A stretch of 64,000 bases of DNA from NCBI GenBank assembly GCA_963835085.1, contig CAWIED010000001.1:2418001-2482000 (forward strand). The letters are read 5' to 3'. Source of the stretch: JBDIAG01 sp963835085. GTDB taxonomy: Bacteria > Actinomycetota > Actinomycetes > Actinomycetales > CAWJMD01. The translations under genes and the position numbers were made by a program. Of this stretch, positions 7,911 to 17,062 are shown piece by piece. A model generated the notes under the pieces. It did no database searches and was not told the DNA's origin. It saw only the letters and a list, made by a program, of their open reading frames with translations. Numbering within the stretch: position 1 is the first letter of the stretch; each line of letters opens with the position of its first letter.

Positions 7911-8434
7911 CCGCTGCCCGGGACCCAACGTGACGGACGAGCTTCCTCCCACGCCCGCCACATCTCCTGAGAGGTCACCGAAATGCTGTTCGTCGCTGAC
8001 GGCGATGAGCACAGGCGCCCACCGATCTCCGTACCTCGACTGGAGCGGCTGCCTGGCCTTGGTGGCCACTTCGGTAGTAGTGCCCTCGTATTCCAAGAGA
8101 AGTCCGGTGTGTGCTGTGAGGTCACCGAGGGCCACGCGAATCCTCGACAGCTCATCCGAGGTCAACCCCACCGGATTGATGACCACATGGATCGGCCGAC
8201 ACGGGTCGTAGCGCACAGGTCGACCGTCACCTCCCTGCGAGGTGAACGCGAAACTACCCGAGGCTGCATCGGCTGTCGGCGACCACGTCGTCGCCGCGGC
8301 GCCGGCACCGACCATTCACCAGTGCGCACCGCGTAGCCGAACCGCGACATCGTTCGACGCCGTTGCCGTTGGCGAGGAAGCTCGGCAACAAGTCGCTCGA
8401 ACTCCAGCCGTTCGCGGTCGGAGAGGTCATCCAC
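7911..8434 (-). pseudogene. Matrixin-like zinc protease remnant (truncated, frameshifted)
   Basis: Residues read in one frame from GTG at 8434 (DDLSDRERLEFERLVAELPR) and continue in another from about 8315 (SPTADAASGSF, then VRYDPCRPIHVVINP and RYGDRWAPVLIA). This matches the N-terminal two thirds of actinobacterial matrixin-like proteases. Homology stops near SSVTLGPGQRW at about 7912. The zinc motif HExxHxxGxxH that should follow is absent, and the frame runs into DNA antisense to the MFS gene. The product cannot be an active protease. Truncation may have accompanied arrival of the RiPP operon. Confidence 0.65.
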
Positions 8435-8595
8435 GCGTGTGTCCTCGGCTCCCGGCGGGAGCGTGCTTGACCCGTCGCTGCCCCTTCCGCTGTGGATGTC
8501 GCTGTCGAAGGCTCCTCGTCCGTACCTACTGCCCTGCAATACTGTGGTGATTCGAAACATGGGGGTGGGATGACAACTCTTGGGGGTCTCCGAGG

Positions 8596-9297
8596 ATGGA
8601 GAATCAGACGTCGACGATGAGGCGCCGCCCACCGTGGTCCGTCTTGGTGGCTGTCCTTGCGGTCCTTACCGTCGCCCTGCTCGTGGGTGCCTGGGAATAC
8701 GTAGCGGCCGGAGGTTGGGACGGTATTCGGCCGAAGGCAAGTCCCGACGATCCTGCCGTGGTGAGGGCGCAGAAGTATTCCTCCACCACCGCGGTGCCAC
8801 GGCTGGTACGCCGAGTCGATGCCGTGACCAAACCCGTCCTCGGCTCACCTGCCGCCCGTGGGTCGACGGATGATTGCGTCGTGGGTACCAACAACCTGGT
8901 GACGCACGACGGCTATACCCTGTCGTGCACCCAAGGTGAGATATTTGCCTATTCGGTGCCGAACACGACTGACTTGGCGGACGTGGCGACCGACCTCAAG
9001 AAGAACATCATGGATGCCCATTGGTCATGCATGTATTGCGGCTCGCACGAGTCAGACCCGGACCCCTCGGATCTCAAGCTGCGCGATGGCCACGCCTACG
9101 GACTCTTTGAGCGATCAAAGGGTGTCGACCTCTTGGAAGTAGTCATCTATCCGCAAGGCATACTGCCCACAGAAGTGCGCGCCCGACTCACCGGATCTTA
9201 TAGTTCCGCCACTAGTCAGGTGGAGCACTTCTTCCAGCAGTCGCATACGGCTACCGCTACCGTGATCCTGTCGCATAACTACTACAAGGATTCCTAG
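8596..9297 (+). CDS. Single-pass membrane-anchored protein of unknown function
   Basis: A 233-residue protein. Residues 8-35 are a basic start (MRRRPPW) followed by one hydrophobic helix, so the rest probably lies outside the membrane. The domain contains four Cys, including TDDCVV, TLSCTQ and the close pair HWSCMYCGSH. These may form disulfides or bind metal. The C-terminal half is less GC-rich than neighbouring genes. No family was recognised. It is transcribed away from the matrixin remnant, with about 160 bp between them. Confidence 0.6.
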   Translation: MENQTSTMRRRPPWSVLVAVLAVLTVALLVGAWEYVAAGGWDGIRPKASPDDPAVVRAQKYSSTTAVPRLVRRVDAVTKPVLGSPAARGSTDDCVVGTNNLVTHDGYTLSCTQGEIFAYSVPNTTDLADVATDLKKNIMDAHWSCMYCGSHESDPDPSDLKLRDGHAYGLFERSKGVDLLEVVIYPQGILPTEVRARLTGSYSSATSQVEHFFQQSHTATATVILSHNYYKDS

Positions 9298-9336
9298 CGC
9301 GTGTGGTGCCTGGATGGCCCGGCGGGCAAACCGTAG

Positions 9337-10074
9337 CTATCCCAGGGTGCGGGCCAGCAGCGCGCGCAACTCCGCGTCGTGACGACGTGCGCCGGCCTCC
9401 TGGTAGCTCGAGGTGTCATCCATCGTGTAACCGTGAGGGGCGTCCGGATACACCTCGTTCGTCGCGGTCAGGCCCGCCGCAGCCAGTGCGGCACCGAGTG
9501 CGGTAACGGCCTCTGGCGGCATCGACGGGTCGTTGTCGGCGTGGCCGAACACGAACTCGGCCCGGGCGGACGGCAGGCCGAGGTGCGGGCTGTTGGGGTC
9601 GTCCGTCACGATGCGTCCACCGTGAAAGCCACCGACCGCTGCGATCCCGGGATCGAGGCAGGCGGCGCGCAGCGCTAGTCGGGCGCCCATGCAGTAGCCG
9701 GTCACGCCCACGGGGCCGGCAGCCACGCCGGACAACTCGCGAAGGGCTGTGAGATAGCTGCGCAGGTCGTCGTCCACGACGACCTGATCGGCGGCAAAGG
9801 CCATCCGGGGGCCCACCTCTGCGAAGAACCGCTCTCGCTCCCCCGGTGCGCGCAGGTCGGCCTTCGGGCTGGTCTCCTCGGCAATTCCACTGCGGTAGAA
9901 GAGGTTCGGGGACATCACCACATAGCCCCATGAGGCGATGCGGTCCGCGATCCGCGTCGTTGCCGGACGCAGGCCGATGGCGTCGATGAACAGGAGAACT
10001 CCTGGATGGACACCGTCATCCGGACGCGCGACGTAAGCCTCGGCGGTTCCATTGGGCACAGCGATCTCGATCAC
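9337..10074 (-). CDS. Dienelactone hydrolase family protein
   Basis: A 245-residue alpha/beta hydrolase of the DLH family. The nucleophile motif GVTGYCMGARLA (Cys near residue 127), FGHADNDPS (Asp) and YPDAPHGY (His) form the Cys-Asp-His triad. DLH hydrolyses dienelactones in ring-cleavage pathways; many relatives act on other esters or lactones. It lies about 150 bp downstream of the cytochrome P450 gene on the same strand and is probably the last gene of the GS-like/P450 unit. The true substrate is unknown. Confidence 0.85.
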   Translation of the reverse strand: MIEIAVPNGTAEAYVARPDDGVHPGVLLFIDAIGLRPATTRIADRIASWGYVVMSPNLFYRSGIAEETSPKADLRAPGERERFFAEVGPRMAFAADQVVVDDDLRSYLTALRELSGVAAGPVGVTGYCMGARLALRAACLDPGIAAVGGFHGGRIVTDDPNSPHLGLPSARAEFVFGHADNDPSMPPEAVTALGAALAAAGLTATNEVYPDAPHGYTMDDTSSYQEAGARRHDAELRALLARTLG

Positions 10075-10222
10075 GCCTGCAGGCTACGCCTCAGTTTTTC
10101 CGGCGGACCTCCCGCCCCACACCCCGAACGCCGCAAGGTCCCGTCCAATCCTCGACGCGGCATTCCCAGCGGGCCTTGTGCCCGTGCGGTAGCTACCGCA
10201 AGGTCGCGTCCGAGTCCGCTAC

Positions 10223-11494
10223 TCAGGTCGTGGTGACCTTCACCGGGAACGCCTTGATGCCGTTGACGAAGTTGCTCCGCACGCGCTTGATGTCGCCGGT
10301 GAGCTCGATGCTCTTCAGGCGCGGCAGCAGCTCGCTGAACATGAGCCGGATCTCCATCCGGGCCAGGTTGTTGCCCAGACACAGGTGCGGGCTGCCCTTG
10401 CCGAACGTCATGTGGTCGACGTTCTTGCGGGTCACGTCGAGCGTGTACGGGTTCTCGAACTTCGACTCATCGCGGTTGCCGGAGCCGAACCACATCACGA
10501 CCTTGTCGCCCTCAGCGATCTTGCGCCCGCCGATCACGGTGTCGCGGGTGGCGGTGCGCCGGAAGTGGTAGACGGGCGACGCCCAGCGCAGCAGCTCCTC
10601 CACCGCCGTGGGCATCAGCTCGGGCTGCTGCTGCAGCAACTGCAACTGCTCGGGCTGCTCCATGAGCCTCAGCATGGCGTTGGAGATCGCGTGCCTAGTG
10701 GTCTCGTTGCCGGCGATCACCAGCAACAGGAAGTAGTTGTCGAAGTCCTTCTCCGACATCGGGTTTCCGTCTTCCGGCACCTGGTTGACGAGCAGGCTCA
10801 CGAGGTCGCGCGCGCTGCCGCCCTTGCGTCCGGCCGCCAGTGCCCGTCCGTACTCGAACACCTCCAGGGTGGTCGGCGAGCGGAACGGGTACATCTTGTA
10901 CTTTTCCGACTCCGGCGAGTCGATGCGGTACTGGGTGAAGTCGGGGTCGGTGTTGCCGACCATCTCATTGCCCCAGGCGATCAGCTGCCCGGTGTCGTCG
11001 TTCGGCACGTCGAGCAGTCTGGCCAGGACCTGGATCGGGAAGTCGGCGCTGATATCCTCCACGAAGTCGAATTCGCCTTTGGCCAGCGCTTTGTCGACCG
11101 TGACCCGGGTGAGGTCGCTGAGGAACTCCTCATAGCCGCGCAGGTTACGGGGGCTGAACTCGCGCTGGATCAGCTTGCGCAAAGCGAGGTGCCGAGCACC
11201 GTCCATCTCCAGGATCGAACGCCGGAAGTCACGCAATTCATCGTCCACCTCTTCGAGGTTGACGAACTGGGTAGAGGTAAAGGTCTCGGGATCTTTGTCG
11301 ACCTCCCAGATGTCGTCGTAGCGCGTCACCGCCCAGAATCCCGAGCCGTCCGGCTCCTCCTGCCAATGCACCGGATCTTCACGACGCAGAGTGTCGAACA
11401 TCGCCCACGACTCATTGCGTCCGAACGCATCGAGGTCGGTCAGGTCGACATCGGCAAGCGGTATCGGTGACGGCGTCGAGTCGAGGGCACTCAC
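10223..11494 (-). CDS. Cytochrome P450 (CYP125/142-like spacing)
   Basis: A 423-residue soluble bacterial P450. I-helix motif AGNETTR is near residue 265, ExxR in EELLRW near 310 and the heme loop FGKGSPHLCLGNNLA near 370. Phe to Cys in the heme loop is one residue longer than the classic ten-residue signature. CYP125/CYP142-type enzymes share this (FGGTGAHYCIG), so it probably belongs near that clade. The GTG start is preceded by AGGAG. It lies downstream of the GS-like gene in the same unit, suggesting hydroxylation of the compound that the ligase conjugates. No ferredoxin or reductase gene is adjacent. Confidence 0.9.
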   Translation of the reverse strand: MSALDSTPSPIPLADVDLTDLDAFGRNESWAMFDTLRREDPVHWQEEPDGSGFWAVTRYDDIWEVDKDPETFTSTQFVNLEEVDDELRDFRRSILEMDGARHLALRKLIQREFSPRNLRGYEEFLSDLTRVTVDKALAKGEFDFVEDISADFPIQVLARLLDVPNDDTGQLIAWGNEMVGNTDPDFTQYRIDSPESEKYKMYPFRSPTTLEVFEYGRALAAGRKGGSARDLVSLLVNQVPEDGNPMSEKDFDNYFLLLVIAGNETTRHAISNAMLRLMEQPEQLQLLQQQPELMPTAVEELLRWASPVYHFRRTATRDTVIGGRKIAEGDKVVMWFGSGNRDESKFENPYTLDVTRKNVDHMTFGKGSPHLCLGNNLARMEIRLMFSELLPRLKSIELTGDIKRVRSNFVNGIKAFPVKVTTT

Positions 11495-11569
11495 GGATCT
11501 TCTCCTAGAATAGAAAGCTGTGGCGGGTGAGAGGCAGATCAGCCCGCGGACGAATCGCGGGTGAGGGCA

Positions 11570-12928
11570 TTACAGGTGGTACGTGTACTCACGGAATTCC
11601 CAGTCGGTGATGAAGGCGTTGAACCGTTCCAGTTCATTGCGCTTGTAGGTGGTGAACGCGTTCACAAAAGCCGTTCCCAGCACATCACAGAACTCGGCGT
11701 CGGCCTCCAACGCGTCGAGAGCCTGCGACAGGCCCGTGGGCAGCTTCGCCGACTTCGAGGTGTCATAGCCGTAGCCCACCAGCTTGTCCGGCGGCTCGAG
11801 CTTGTCGCGGATGCCCAGATAAGCGGCCGCCAACAGACCCGCGATCGCGAGGTAGGGGTTGGCGCTGGCGTCGCCCAAGCGCAGCTCGAGTCGTGAGGCG
11901 CCACCACGCTCCGGCGGTATGCGCACCATGGCCGAGCGGTTGTCGAGCCCCCAGTCGATCAGCCACGGTGCCAGCGTGTCGGGCCCAAAACGCTTGTAGG
12001 AGTTGATCGTCGGGTTTTCCACCGCCGCGAGCGCGGGCGCGTGAGCGAGAATGCCGGCGATCGCGTGCCGGGCGGTGTCGGAGAGGCCGTCTGCTCCGTC
12101 GGGATCGTCGAAGAGCGGCTGGCTGTCGTCGTCCGTCGACCAGGTGGAGAAGTGGACGTGAAAGCCCGAGCCGCCTTCGTCGTTGAACGGCTTGGCCATG
12201 AACGTCGCCAGCTTGCCCTGCTTGCGCGCCAATTCCTTGACGGCGGCCTTGAAACGGAAGGCCCGATCGGCTGCGTCAAGGGCGTCCCCGTGCCAGAGAT
12301 TGATCTCAAACTGACCCGACGAGAACTCATGATTGGCGGCCACGACTTCGATGCCGTATTCACCAAGCTGGCGCAGCGAGTTGAGCAGCACATTGTCGGG
12401 GTCGCCGCGAAGGCCGGAGACATAGACGTTGCCCGGCGCCTCTCCATAGCGCTTCCAGCCCGATTCATGGCGATCGGAGGCCTCAAGGACGTAGAACTCC
12501 AACTCCGGCCCGCAGACCGGCCTCATGCCCAATTCGGCGAACCTGTGCACCACGTGGCGCAGCACCTGCCTCGGGTTCTCCATGGAGGGGGAACCGTCGG
12601 GATTGAAGACGTCGGCAATGCAGTGCGCCACCCCCGGCTCCCAGGGAATGGTGCGCAAGGTCGTGACATCCGGAAAGGCGAGGACGTCGGGCAGACCTGC
12701 CGAGAGCCCGCCCTCGATGTCGACCACGTCGCCCATCGGCGTCGTGCCGTAGACCGACCGACAGAACGCCACGCCGCCGGAGACGGTGCGCGCGAACCGG
12801 TTGACGAGCAGGTCGCGGCCGCGTTCGGTACCGATCAGGTCCGAGTAGCCGAGACGTACCACGTCCAGGCCCGCCTCGGTCAGCTCATCAGCGGCCGGTT
12901 GCAGTGCTGAGGTGTCGAAATGCGCCAT
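11570..12928 (-). CDS. Glutamine synthetase family protein (gamma-glutamyl amide ligase-like)
   Basis: About 452 residues with GS catalytic elements: GPELEFYVLE (metal-binding Glu), NHEFSSGQFEIN, GSGFHVHFS and NSYKRFGPDTLAPW. The ATG at 12928 follows AAGGGAG; the open frame extends further but lacks support. Family relatives such as PuuA and the aniline/isopropylamine gamma-glutamyl ligases couple Glu to amines using ATP. Neighbouring genes (P450, PuuD-like hydrolase, amine/amino-acid permease, aldehyde dehydrogenase) fit conjugation of an amine substrate better than ammonia assimilation. The palindrome at 12948 lies 20 bp upstream. Confidence 0.85.
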   Translation of the reverse strand: MAHFDTSALQPAADELTEAGLDVVRLGYSDLIGTERGRDLLVNRFARTVSGGVAFCRSVYGTTPMGDVVDIEGGLSAGLPDVLAFPDVTTLRTIPWEPGVAHCIADVFNPDGSPSMENPRQVLRHVVHRFAELGMRPVCGPELEFYVLEASDRHESGWKRYGEAPGNVYVSGLRGDPDNVLLNSLRQLGEYGIEVVAANHEFSSGQFEINLWHGDALDAADRAFRFKAAVKELARKQGKLATFMAKPFNDEGGSGFHVHFSTWSTDDDSQPLFDDPDGADGLSDTARHAIAGILAHAPALAAVENPTINSYKRFGPDTLAPWLIDWGLDNRSAMVRIPPERGGASRLELRLGDASANPYLAIAGLLAAAYLGIRDKLEPPDKLVGYGYDTSKSAKLPTGLSQALDALEADAEFCDVLGTAFVNAFTTYKRNELERFNAFITDWEFREYTYHL

Positions 12929-12947
12929 CGGCTCTCCCTTGAGCATT

Positions 12948-12963
12948 CGTTTGGGTCCAAACG
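12948..12963. promoter_or_regulatory. Palindromic operator, GS-like promoter
   Basis: CGTTTGGGTCCAAACG, a perfect 7+2+7 dyad, immediately upstream of the GS-like gene. The same motif recurs at 18610 with one change and as half-sites at 13010 and 18703. The MarR protein at 13902 is the likely binder. Confidence 0.65.
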
Positions 12964-13009
12964 ATAACGACGAGGGTCGATGGTGGCAAGGGCCGCCGTC
13001 AGGGCATAT

Positions 13010-13025
13010 CGTACGTACCCAAACG
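13010..13025. promoter_or_regulatory. Related operator, decarboxylase/MarR promoter
   Basis: CGTACGTACCCAAACG keeps the CCAAACG half of the dyad at 12948 and lies 42 bp before the GTG of the decarboxylase-like gene. Two sites in one divergent promoter region suggest joint control of both directions. Confidence 0.5.
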
Positions 13026-13066
13026 ATCGTCATGGGGCGATCGGTCGTCGAGCCGGAAGGGGCATC

Positions 13067-13890
13067 GTGACCGAGGTCAAGGGCTTCCTCTACCCCCGCA
13101 CCGCCTACGGCCGCGCAGGCGCTCGATTCCGGCGCCGCCCTGGTTCTACTCGGGCGATCTGCTCACCGTGGAGTACCGCACCGACCCGGCGAAGGTGGAG
13201 GCACTGCTTCCGGAGCCGCTGGAGTTGGCGCCCGACGATCCGGGCGCGGTCGCGCTCATCTGGGCCGACTGGCAGTCGTGCTCGGCCTCGCGGGAAGAGC
13301 TGCTCGACCCGGTGCGCGCGCAATACAAGGAGGCCTTCGTCGTCGTGCGCTGCTCGTACAACGACACCGTGTACTCGCGCTGCGTCTACATCTGGGTCGA
13401 CAAGGACTTCGCGATCGGGCGTGGGCTGCACCAGGGCTACCCGAAGAAGCTGGGCTCGATGTACCAGACCCGACCGCACCCCTTCGCCCAGGGCGCCCCG
13501 CAGATCGCGCCGGGCGGCATGTTCGGGGCAACTCTGGCAGCCGGCGACCGGCGCCTCGCCGAAGCCGTCCTGACGCTCGAAGAGCCTTGTGAGCGAAACG
13601 GTTTCGTCAACGGGCATCCGATGGCGCACCACCGCATCCTGCCAGGTATCGCCAGGAACACCCCCGACGCGTTCGCCGAGCTGATCGCCTCGGGCGCCGC
13701 CGAGGCGGAGTCTGGCCAAGCCTGGCAGGGGGACGTCTCGCTGACCCTTTTCGAGTCCCCCACCGAGGAACTGCACCTGCTGGAGGTGGAGGAGATCATC
13801 GGTGGATACTTCTGCCAGGTGGGGGTCCGCTGGGATGGCGGAACGCACCTGGCCGATCTCACCCCGAGTGCCGACGGACAGTCGGGCTAG
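13067..13890 (+). CDS. Acetoacetate decarboxylase-like protein (frameshifted near the 5' end)
   Basis: GTG at 13067 after GGAAGGGG starts TEVKGFLYPRTAYGR. The conserved PPWFYSGDLLTVEYRTDPAK then follows in another frame, so a one-base change lies between about 13112 and 13130. From 13168 the frame is intact to the stop, with VEALLPEPLEL, YPKKLGSMYQTRPHPF and PGGMFGATLA. These are family features of acetoacetate decarboxylase (ADC) relatives. The first ~35 residues are lost unless the change is a sequencing error. It sits 12 bp upstream of the MarR gene. In aromatic pathways such proteins may act on keto acids; the role here is inferred. Confidence 0.75.
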
Positions 13891-13901
13891 GCTCTCGCCC
13901 C

Positions 13902-14411
13902 ATGCCCGACGAGAACACCCTGCGTGCCACCGAGGCGGCCATGGACTCCAGGATCGTCGGCAAGGCGATCGACCTGGAAGCCGCCCACGCTCTATCAAGT
14001 CTCTACCGGGCGGCCAACGCCGTACGCACCCACCTCACGAACACCGCCCTGCGCCCGCACGACCTCACCTGGACCGGCTTCGTGGTGCTGTGGGTGGTGT
14101 GGATCCACGTGCGGATGGAGGCCCGGCACGTGGCGGAGGCGGCCGCGATCTCGAAGGCAACCCTGAGCGGGGTGATCAAGACCCTGGTAGGACGCGGCTG
14201 GCTCAGCCGGGTGCCCTCCGTCGAAGACCGGCGGCTGGTGTTCCTCGAGCTCACCCCGGCCGGCATCGCCTTGATGGAAGACCTTTACCCCGAGTTCAAC
14301 GCCGCCGAATCGTTTGCGGTCAGCCAGGTCTCGCCCCGACACCTCAATGACCTGACGGGCAGCCTGCGGCGCATCGTCAGCACTTTGGAGCAGGGCAAGG
14401 CGTCAGCCTGA
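13902..14411 (+). CDS. MarR family transcriptional regulator
   Basis: A 169-residue winged-helix protein. The recognition region is HVAEAAAISKATLSGVIKTL followed by the wing VPSVEDRRLVFLELTPAG, the typical MarR D-x-R wing. It follows the decarboxylase-like gene by 12 bp and ends 9 bp inside the convergent PuuD-like gene. MarR regulators of the HpaR type control homoprotocatechuate catabolism, which agrees with the hpaD/hpaE-like genes nearby. I propose that it binds the CGTTTGGGTCCAAACG dyads at 12948, 13010, 18610 and 18703; this is inferred from position and symmetry. Confidence 0.9.
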   Translation: MPDENTLRATEAAMDSRIVGKAIDLEAAHALSSLYRAANAVRTHLTNTALRPHDLTWTGFVVLWVVWIHVRMEARHVAEAAAISKATLSGVIKTLVGRGWLSRVPSVEDRRLVFLELTPAGIALMEDLYPEFNAAESFAVSQVSPRHLNDLTGSLRRIVSTLEQGKASA

Positions 14412-15125
14412 GCGCACGTTGCTCGTCGCAGCCTGCACCAGCGCCTCGAACACTGCCGCCTGCGCCGGGTCGCTCTCGTAGGTGTCCTCCGGGTGCCATT
14501 GCACGCCCAGGTACCACGCGCCGGCCTGCGGAGCAGTGACGGCCTCGATCACCCCGTCGTCGGCGAGGGCAGCCACTTGCAATCGGTCGGCCAGCCGGTC
14601 GATGCCTTGGTGGTGGTAGCAGGACACAACGGGGCGGGCGCCGAGCAGCTCCGTCAGCTGGGTCGCCTCGAGCTGGCGAGTCGTACCCCAGTGGGTGCCA
14701 TCGGAGAGGTTCTGTACGAGGCTGCCGCCGTGTGCCACGTTGACCACCTGCGTGCCCCGGCAGATCGACAACAGCGGAATCGCCTGCGCCAATGCCACTC
14801 TCGCCACGGCCAGGTCGAAGGCGTCCTGCTCGAGATCCACGTCATAGGCCGACGCATCGGCCGATTCGCCGTACCACTGCGCTGCAAGGTCACCCCCGCC
14901 CGGCAGCAGTACGCCATGGGCGAACGCAAGCCGGTCCGCGACCTCCGCATCCGTGACGAGGCCCTGCGGGGCGTAGGGGTGGACGACCACCGGTTCCCCA
15001 CCGGCCGCGAACACGCCCGCGGCCACCTTGGCGGCCACCACCTCGGCGCGGAAGCGCAGCGCCGAGGCATGCGCCGAGAACCGCGCCGGGATGGCGATGA
15101 GGGGTCGTCGAGTCGAACCGCCCAT
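14403..15125 (-). CDS. Gamma-glutamyl-gamma-aminobutyrate hydrolase family (peptidase C26)
   Basis: About 240 residues, class I glutamine-amidotransferase fold. It has PGGGDLAAQWYG, the nucleophile elbow SICRGTQVVN (Cys) and VQWHPEDTYE (His, Glu), the PuuD pattern. ATG at 15125 shares one base with the TGA of the upstream FAH gene (TGATG), so translation is coupled. PuuD removes the gamma-glutamyl group from gamma-glutamyl-GABA. Paired with the GS-like ligase it would release glutamate from a conjugated intermediate, as the AtdA1/AtdA2-type pair does at the start of aniline breakdown. Confidence 0.85.
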   Translation of the reverse strand: MGGSTRRPLIAIPARFSAHASALRFRAEVVAAKVAAGVFAAGGEPVVVHPYAPQGLVTDAEVADRLAFAHGVLLPGGGDLAAQWYGESADASAYDVDLEQDAFDLAVARVALAQAIPLLSICRGTQVVNVAHGGSLVQNLSDGTHWGTTRQLEATQLTELLGARPVVSCYHHQGIDRLADRLQVAALADDGVIEAVTAPQAGAWYLGVQWHPEDTYESDPAQAAVFEALVQAATSNVRSG

Positions 15126-15985
15126 CAGCTGCCCGCGGGTTTCGGCTTGCGGATGCCGCGGAACTCCCAATCCCCGCCCTGCGCCGTGGACAGCACCTCT
15201 TCGGACTCCGTGGGCTGCGCGCCGACGTCCTCGCGAATGGGTGCAGGGCCGGCCACGATGTGGTTGCGCAGCGTGCCCAGCCCTTCCACCTCGACCTCCA
15301 CCACGTCGCCCGGATAGACCGTGCGCGAGATCGCGGGAGTTCCCGACATCAGCACGTCGCCGGGCTGCAAGGTGATGGTGCGCGCGATGTCGGCGACGAG
15401 GTAGTGCATGTCCCAGGTCATCTCGTCGGTGTTACCGTCTTGCTTCACCTCGCCATTGACCAGGGTGCGGATGCGCTTGTCGTGAAAGTCCCAGCCCTCC
15501 ACGATGCCCGGCCCCAGCGGACACAGGGTGTCGGCGCCTTTGACGCGGAGCATCGAGCCGGAATCGGTATCGCGGAAGTCGTGCAGGCCGTAGTCGTTTC
15601 CCACGGTGTACCCGCGGATGTACTCCCCGGCCTCGGCCGGTGAGATGTTCTTGCACGTGCGGCCGATGACGATCGCGATCTCGCCCTCGTAGTTCAGCCA
15701 TTTGCACCGGTCGGGGCGCACGACGGCGCCCTCGTGGGCGTTCAAGGCCGAGATCGGCTTATGGAAGTAGGTGGGTGCCGGCGGCAGCGTCGTCATCATC
15801 TCGGTGACCCGCGACACGTAGTTCAGGTGCACGCACACGATCTTGGACGGCGACACCGGCGGTAGGTGCACAGCCTCGGCAATCGCGATCGTACGACCGT
15901 CGCCGGCCCGCAACGTCTCGCCGTCGCGCACCACGTCGACGGCATTGCCGTCGAGCAGGATGCGCCGGTATTCCTTGATGGTCAT
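15125..15985 (-). CDS. Fumarylacetoacetate hydrolase family protein (HpaG-like)
   Basis: A 286-residue FAH-fold protein. It has KIVCVHLNYVSRVTEM at residues 48-63, metal-ligand region NYEGEIAIVIG near 115, YTVGNDYGLHDFRD near 145 and GDVLMSGTPA near 230. Relatives hydrate, isomerise or decarboxylate ring-cleavage products such as 2-hydroxyhepta-2,4-diene-1,7-dioate. Its position after hpaD- and hpaE-like genes supports the homoprotocatechuate meta-cleavage route. Separate HpaF, HpaH and HpaI genes are not in the window, so the lower pathway is incomplete here. Confidence 0.85.
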   Translation of the reverse strand: MTIKEYRRILLDGNAVDVVRDGETLRAGDGRTIAIAEAVHLPPVSPSKIVCVHLNYVSRVTEMMTTLPPAPTYFHKPISALNAHEGAVVRPDRCKWLNYEGEIAIVIGRTCKNISPAEAGEYIRGYTVGNDYGLHDFRDTDSGSMLRVKGADTLCPLGPGIVEGWDFHDKRIRTLVNGEVKQDGNTDEMTWDMHYLVADIARTITLQPGDVLMSGTPAISRTVYPGDVVEVEVEGLGTLRNHIVAGPAPIREDVGAQPTESEEVLSTAQGGDWEFRGIRKPKPAGS

Positions 15986-16074
15986 CGTGTCCTTTCAGAA
16001 TCACCGGTGGGCCGTAAGCCCGTGGTCGTAGCTGCCGTAAGCCTCCCCCCGTGGTGGAGGTGGCGAAAAGCCAC

Positions 16075-17043
16075 TCAGCCGACGGCCACAGGATCGGGAG
16101 CGGCGTTGCCACCATTGCCCTTCTGGCGTAGCACGTCGTCGTCGATATGGGTGCGGTGCGGAGCCGCGAACCCCCCCGCCGGACGATCGAACCACAGGTG
16201 CACCTGGCCGGTGCCGACCGAATTCTCGTACTCGCCGTACTGCCGGGCCGACGCCACACACTCGTTCTCGCCGAGGGCGCCGATCATCATCAGGTAGTGC
16301 CCGAACCTCGCCTCAGGCCGGAACCGGTAGAAGTCATCCATCGTGGCCAACACCTGGTCGTGATCGCCGGCTTTGAACCACTCGATGCGCTCCTGGTCGG
16401 CCGCCAGGGCAGCCTCGCTGAAGATGTGCTCGGTTCCGGCAGCCTCGTGGTCGCGCAACTTGCGCAGCGGCCAGAACGTATGCGAGAGAGCACCACTGGC
16501 AATCAGGATGACTTTGCGATCGGATTCGGCGATGGCATCGCCCAGTGCTCTGCCGAGGCGCAGATTGTCTTCGGTGTCGGCCGTCTGGCATACCCCGATG
16601 GAGATCCACCGCTTGTCGGGCAGGCCTTTGCCCAGAAACTCCCACAGATTCGTGGTGGCATAGAAGATCGGCAGGCTGTGGTCGTCGATCGCCGTGATCC
16701 AGGTGCCGTGCTCGTCGGCCTTCGACGCGATCAGGTGAGCCAGCGGCGGGTCGCCGAGAAAGTCATAAGGGCGTCGCGTCATGCCTCGGGGCAATTCCTC
16801 CGACGTGAACAGACCACTGCGCCTGTCTTGCGCTGTGACCACGAATTCCACCGTCGTGGCCCAGTGCGAGTCGAGCACCACCACGGTGTCGTAGTCGAGG
16901 GTGTCGAACACCTCGGCCCGCAGTCGTTCCAACCCTGACACCAGGGTGGAGTCGTGACCGTGGTTGAGTTCTCGGCGAATCTGCTCCGGCAGCATGATGG
17001 TGGGCACATGCGCCAGCAATGCAGCGCCAACTATCTCACCCAA
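16075..17043 (-). CDS. hpaD: 3,4-dihydroxyphenylacetate 2,3-dioxygenase-like extradiol dioxygenase
   Basis: A 322-residue LigB-superfamily class III dioxygenase. The early HVPTIML, VVVLDSHWATT, IASGALSHTFWPLR and FGHYLMMIGALGENE match HpaD-type enzymes, with His and Glu positions suitable for Fe(II). The enzyme opens homoprotocatechuate next to the ring hydroxyls, giving 5-carboxymethyl-2-hydroxymuconate semialdehyde. The aldehyde dehydrogenase that uses this product is encoded 20 bp upstream. The symbol rests on sequence pattern and context. Confidence 0.85.
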   Translation of the reverse strand: MGEIVGAALLAHVPTIMLPEQIRRELNHGHDSTLVSGLERLRAEVFDTLDYDTVVVLDSHWATTVEFVVTAQDRRSGLFTSEELPRGMTRRPYDFLGDPPLAHLIASKADEHGTWITAIDDHSLPIFYATTNLWEFLGKGLPDKRWISIGVCQTADTEDNLRLGRALGDAIAESDRKVILIASGALSHTFWPLRKLRDHEAAGTEHIFSEAALAADQERIEWFKAGDHDQVLATMDDFYRFRPEARFGHYLMMIGALGENECVASARQYGEYENSVGTGQVHLWFDRPAGGFAAPHRTHIDDDVLRQKGNGGNAAPDPVAVG

Positions 17044-17062
17044 TTATCTCACCCATCCAGGT

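Noticed and set aside
7434..8315. A 293-codon frame starting with matrixin-like sequence
   Set aside because: Similarity ends near 7912; the remainder is an off-frame shadow of the MFS gene, so a truncated pseudogene is reported instead.
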